Shown here one piece after another: positions 6,559 through 9,407 of a DNA stretch of 9,407 nt. Position 1 is the first letter of the stretch; each line of letters opens with the position of its first letter. Origin of the DNA: Calditrichota bacterium (GTDB lineage Bacteria > Calditrichota > Calditrichia > RBG-13-44-9); assembly GCA_024276455.1 (NCBI GenBank), contig JAJRXE010000486.1, positions 1-9,407 on the forward strand, given 5' to 3'. Both the position numbers and the translations under genes were made by a program. The notes under the pieces were generated by a model. It searched no databases, was not told the DNA's origin, and saw only the letters and a program-made list of their open reading frames with translations.

Positions 6559-6587
6559 TTGTTCTTTTCCAGCAGGTTTATTATATT
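6559..6587 (+). promoter_or_regulatory. Putative promoter of the UPF0173 hydrolase gene
   Basis: TTGTTC (6559-6564) and TATATT (6582-6587) are separated by exactly 17 bp. Transcription would begin near 6594, giving a leader of about 30 nt that contains the GGAGG ribosome binding site at 6611-6615. The -10 hexamer is identical to that of the rplU promoter. Confidence 0.55.
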
Positions 6588-6623
6588 GCACGGGAAAGAA
6601 CCAAGCAACGGGAGGAAAGAAAC

Positions 6624-7301
6624 ATGCCAAAACTGACATTTTTGGGGCACTCGGCATTTTTAGTAGAAGGCGAAAAAGGACGCATTATTATTGATCCTTT
6701 TTTAACCGGAAATCCACTGGCCAAAAGCAAGCCGGAAGATATCCGGGTGGATTATGTTCTGATTACCCACGGGCACGGCGACCACATTGGGGACGGGGTG
6801 CAGATTGCTAAGGCCAACAATGCCACCATCGTGGCGCCGTTTGAATTGGCAAATTACTGTGCCAATCAGGGTGCCAATGTTCACCCCATGCACATTGGTG
6901 GGGCACACGAATTCCCCTTCGGCCGGGTCAAGCTAACCATTGCCCATCACGGCTCCGCGGCGCCGGACGGCACTTACACCGGGAATCCCTGTGGGTTTCT
7001 GGTTACCATGGACGGCAAAACGCTCTACCATCCTGGCGACACCGGGCTGTTTTACGACATGAAACTCATCGGCGAGATGAACAAAATCGACGTGGCGGTG
7101 CTCCCCATCGGCGACAATTTCACCATGGGCATTGAAGATGCCGTGAAAGCGGCGGAACTGCTTCAGGCCAAGAAGGTGATTCCCATGCACTACAAAACAT
7201 TCGACATTATTGATGTGGAGCCGCAAAAATTCGTGGACGCCGCCAAAGCAAAAGGGTTGAATGCCGAAATTTTGCCGATTGGAGAAACCCTGGAATTTTG
7301 A
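6624..7301 (+). CDS. UPF0173-family metal-dependent hydrolase (metallo-beta-lactamase fold)
   Basis: A 225-residue cytoplasmic protein of the metallo-beta-lactamase superfamily, UPF0173 (YtkL, UlaG-like) branch. The dinuclear metal site is visible: THGHGDHIGD with H49, H51, D53 and H54; a histidine in IAHHGS (H108/H109); D139 in HPGDTGL; and H189 in VIPMHYKTF. The N-terminal FLGHSAFLVE and IIIDPFLTGNP blocks and the length are typical, and no residue is missing. The natural substrate of this family is not established; relatives act on lactones, phosphodiesters or phosphoramide-type bonds. GGAGG at 6611-6615, 8 nt before the ATG, gives a strong start. The gene has its own promoter and a strong terminator, so it is probably monocistronic. 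Confidence 0.95.
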   Translation: MPKLTFLGHSAFLVEGEKGRIIIDPFLTGNPLAKSKPEDIRVDYVLITHGHGDHIGDGVQIAKANNATIVAPFELANYCANQGANVHPMHIGGAHEFPFGRVKLTIAHHGSAAPDGTYTGNPCGFLVTMDGKTLYHPGDTGLFYDMKLIGEMNKIDVAVLPIGDNFTMGIEDAVKAAELLQAKKVIPMHYKTFDIIDVEPQKFVDAAKAKGLNAEILPIGETLEF

Positions 7302-7337
7302 ATCCACCCGTTTAATTTTTAAAATTCCCCTTTATTT

Positions 7338-7376
7338 AACCGGTTCCCCTGCTTTAATTGGGAACCGGTTGTTTTT
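7338..7376 (+). terminator. Rho-independent terminator after the UPF0173 gene
   Basis: A perfect 11-bp stem, AACCGGTTCCC (7338-7348) and GGGAACCGGTT (7360-7370), with an 11-nt loop, is followed by G and TTTTT (7372-7376). Each arm also contains the self-complementary octamer AACCGGTT. Confidence 0.9.
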
Positions 7377-7420
7377 AATCCGGCAATCAAAAAAAGGTCA
7401 ATTAAAGCAGGAAGCATTCG

Positions 7421-8386
7421 TTGAGTACTTATCGGCTATCGGGCATACTCAAGGCCCAGCGCGAGGTGTTTCGTCACTACTACGACCCACCTAGCACGGC
7501 CTCCAGAAATCGCCTACTCTCGTACTGGAAGAAGGAGCTGCAAACCATCGAAAGAATTCTCCGGGAAGCTCGCGTCCTGGAGCAGGATCTCAATGCGAAC
7601 AGCCGCTGCGCTCTGTTTAATTTAAACGGACTGGTGGCGCTTCATTTTCAGGAAGCGCATCCCTATGTTAATATGTACCGCCGGATCGAAAGAATCATTC
7701 CCCATCATTTTCCCTCCCGCAAACCGGTGTTAGTGCTCCAACTTTCTCCTTCCCAGCACCTGCGGCACCGCCTCCGGATTCAAAACGGGAAAATTTATTT
7801 GCAGCTTTCCGTTCAAGTACTGGAATTGTCGGATGATTACCCTCCCGCCATCACCGAATACCTGATTTTGCGGGCACAGAAACGACCGGTACCGCCGGAA
7901 TTAAAAGCACAGATCGCTCGCCTGGAAAAATCCTTCTCCCCGCCTCCGGGTGCAACCGTTCCTGAGAGGGTATCTCCGATCCAACTTCAACCACGCGGGC
8001 GTTTTTTCAATCTGGAAGAAATCTTCCGGCAACTCAATCGAGACTATTTTCAAAACACCCTTGCCCTTCCCCACCTGGGTTGGACGCAACGATTCAGCCG
8101 ACGCAGATTAGGTTTCTACGATTCTCAACGCAATCTGCTCAATATCAGTCGGATTCTCGATCACCCTGCCATCCCGCGCTTTGTGGTGGAGGGAATTCTG
8201 TTTCACGAAATGCTCCACATGGTTTACCCGATTCGGATTCAGAACGGACGCCGAGTGGTGCACGGAAAGGAATTCAAAGAAGCCGAAAAACATTTTTCCA
8301 AACACCGGGAACTTCAACACTGGTTAAAGAATGAACTTCCCCGATTGCTCGGCCAAACGTACAAACGAAAACGCTCAATACCCTGA
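7421..8386 (+). CDS. SprT-like zinc metalloprotease domain protein
   Basis: A 321-residue protein with a SprT-like zincin domain in its C-terminal third. The domain has IFRQLNRDYFQNTL (about 201-214), LGWTQRFSRRRLGFYD, then the zinc-binding helix HEMLH (H262, E263, H266) and a likely third ligand, H281 in HGKEF. This is the layout of SprT/Spartan-type proteases; the substrate is unknown. There is no signal peptide or membrane helix, so it is probably cytoplasmic. Residues about 86-172 resemble the catalytic domain (RHRLR...IYLQLSVQVLE, then LEKSF against RRRLG...LLNISRILD, then AEKHF) but carry LRAQK where HEMLH should be, suggesting a degenerate duplicate. The start is TTG at 7421 with AGGAAG 6 nt upstream and a stop six codons before; GTG at codon 16 is a less likely alternative. 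No promoter was found after the preceding terminator. Confidence 0.82.
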   Translation: MSTYRLSGILKAQREVFRHYYDPPSTASRNRLLSYWKKELQTIERILREARVLEQDLNANSRCALFNLNGLVALHFQEAHPYVNMYRRIERIIPHHFPSRKPVLVLQLSPSQHLRHRLRIQNGKIYLQLSVQVLELSDDYPPAITEYLILRAQKRPVPPELKAQIARLEKSFSPPPGATVPERVSPIQLQPRGRFFNLEEIFRQLNRDYFQNTLALPHLGWTQRFSRRRLGFYDSQRNLLNISRILDHPAIPRFVVEGILFHEMLHMVYPIRIQNGRRVVHGKEFKEAEKHFSKHRELQHWLKNELPRLLGQTYKRKRSIP

Positions 8387-8485
8387 GGGAAGCCGCAAAA
8401 CTAGCTGAGAATCCTTGAAACTTCTTTGATGCCAACCAGGCGGACTGTAAATTTCGGCGATTAATAAGGACGGTTTAAACGCTCG

Positions 8486-9406
8486 ATGCAAGAAGATAAA
8501 ATTACCCGGAAGGTTTACGATAGAAAACTCTTCAACCGCCTGCTGCGGTTCGGAATGCCTTACTGGCAGCTCATGGTAACCGCTCTGGTACTGCTGATTA
8601 TCGGAATGGGATTGGAAATTCTGGGACCATTCTTGACTAAAATCGCCATTGACCGGTACGTCCTACCGGGAGACTATTCCGGCTTGCTACACATTGTGGT
8701 AATTTATCTGGCCGTTCTTCTGGGAAATTTTTTATTCAAATACGCTCAGATCATGAGCACTCAGTATCTGGGTCAGCGAATTATGCTGGATATTCGGCAA
8801 CAGGTTTTCCGCCATCTGCAGGGACTTCATCAGCAATTTTTCGATCGCAATCCCATTGGTCGCCTGATGACCCGGGTGACCTCCGACGTGGAAGCGCTGA
8901 ATCAGGTCTTTACCCAGGGAATCATCACCATTTTCGGAGACATTCTGCTGATTGGCGGCATTGTGGTCATCATGCTGTCCATTAACTGGCGGCTGGCCCT
9001 GTGGACGCTCTCGGTGGTACCGCTGCTGTTACTCATCTCTTTTCTTTTCCGCAAAAAAGTGCGCCAGCTCTTTAGCCAGATTCGGGTTTATCTGGCCCGG
9101 ATGAACGCTTACCTGCAGGAACACATTACCGGCATGAGCATTGTGCAATTATTCAACCGCCAGGAGCGGGATTTCGAAAAATTCCGGGAAATCAACCACC
9201 AGTACACCCAGGCGTACATTAAAACCATTTTCTACTACGCTATTTTTTTTCCGGCCGTGGAACTGGTTTCCGCCATTGCCCTGGCGCTCATTCTTTTCAA
9301 AGGTTCGGTGTACATTCAGACCCAGCTGGTAACGCTGGGTACTCTAATCGCCTTCATTCAATATGCCCAGATGTTTTTCCGCCCCATTAGCGACCTGTCG
9401 GAAAAA
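8486..9406 (+). CDS. ABC exporter, transmembrane domain (3'-truncated by window)
   Basis: The first 307 residues of an MsbA/LmrA/YheH-type ABC exporter subunit; the frame is still open at the window end. Hydrophobic helices are seen at about 27-50, 64-88, 145-165, 168-188 and 248-272, with a sixth forming near 283-298. Typical exporter loops are present: QQFFDRNPIGRLMTRVTSDVE (about 116-136, coupling-helix region), YLQEHITGMSIVQLFNRQERD (about 209-229) and FFRPISDLSEK, which in relatives leads toward the nucleotide-binding domain. The Walker motifs must lie beyond the window. ATG at 8486 is the first start after an in-frame stop at 8465. The nearest Shine-Dalgarno match, AAGGA at 8466-8470, is 15 nt away, an unusually long gap. 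The resemblance to YheH-like halves suggests a heterodimer whose partner would lie downstream. The substrate cannot be told. Confidence 0.93.
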   Translation, partial: MQEDKITRKVYDRKLFNRLLRFGMPYWQLMVTALVLLIIGMGLEILGPFLTKIAIDRYVLPGDYSGLLHIVVIYLAVLLGNFLFKYAQIMSTQYLGQRIMLDIRQQVFRHLQGLHQQFFDRNPIGRLMTRVTSDVEALNQVFTQGIITIFGDILLIGGIVVIMLSINWRLALWTLSVVPLLLLISFLFRKKVRQLFSQIRVYLARMNAYLQEHITGMSIVQLFNRQERDFEKFREINHQYTQAYIKTIFYYAIFFPAVELVSAIALALILFKGSVYIQTQLVTLGTLIAFIQYAQMFFRPISDLSEK

Positions 9407-9407
9407 T

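Noticed and set aside
9141..9332. Short plus-strand frame of 63 codons near the window end
   Set aside because: It is out of frame within the ABC exporter coding sequence, whose own frame stays open through the window end and has clear exporter motifs.
1..9407. CRISPR arrays, tRNA or rRNA genes, insertion sequences, prophage or attachment sites
   Set aside because: No direct-repeat arrays, transposase-like proteins, terminal inverted repeats or RNA-gene signatures were seen on either strand.

Overview
This is a bacterial chromosomal segment with ordinary, densely packed genes. There is no sign of a prophage, insertion sequence, CRISPR array, tRNA or rRNA. Base composition looks close to 50% G+C and even along the window. 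L27 has no cleavable N-terminal extension of the Firmicutes type. The promoter-like sites are of the sigma-70 kind with 17-bp spacers. The protein flavour is compatible with a Gram-negative lineage of the wider FCB group (for example Calditrichota-like), but that placement is an impression and not a demonstrated assignment.

Layout. Positions 2-1537 (+) carry the 3' five-sixths or so of uvrC, cut by the window start. Then come rplU (L21) and rpmA (L27) as a two-gene ribosomal operon with its own promoter and a strong terminator. Next is a single-gene unit for a DJ-1/PfpI protein (2473-3060), closest by eye to plant DJ-1D. Convergent to it on the minus strand is a two-component operon (3196-4936): a short membrane histidine kinase followed by an OmpR-type response regulator. 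Divergent from the kinase is a cobalamin-binding radical SAM protein with a DUF4070-type C-terminus (5044-6522). A UPF0173-type metallo-beta-lactamase-fold hydrolase follows (6624-7301), with its own promoter and terminator. Then comes a SprT-like zinc metalloprotease (7421-8386). Last is the membrane half of an ABC exporter (8486 onward), which runs off the window end.

How the genes relate. uvrC serves nucleotide excision repair and rplU-rpmA the 50S ribosomal subunit. The DJ-1-like protein and the UPF0173 hydrolase look like stand-alone units. The most suggestive arrangement is the divergent pair: a sensor kinase with almost no extracytoplasmic domain and no HAMP domain, back to back with a B12/radical SAM enzyme of the family that includes the hopanoid C-2 methylase HpnP. 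A membrane-sensing circuit controlling a lipid- or small-molecule-modifying enzyme is conceivable but unproven. The SprT-like protein shows what looks like an internal duplication in which the first copy has lost its zinc site; this is the most unusual protein feature seen here.
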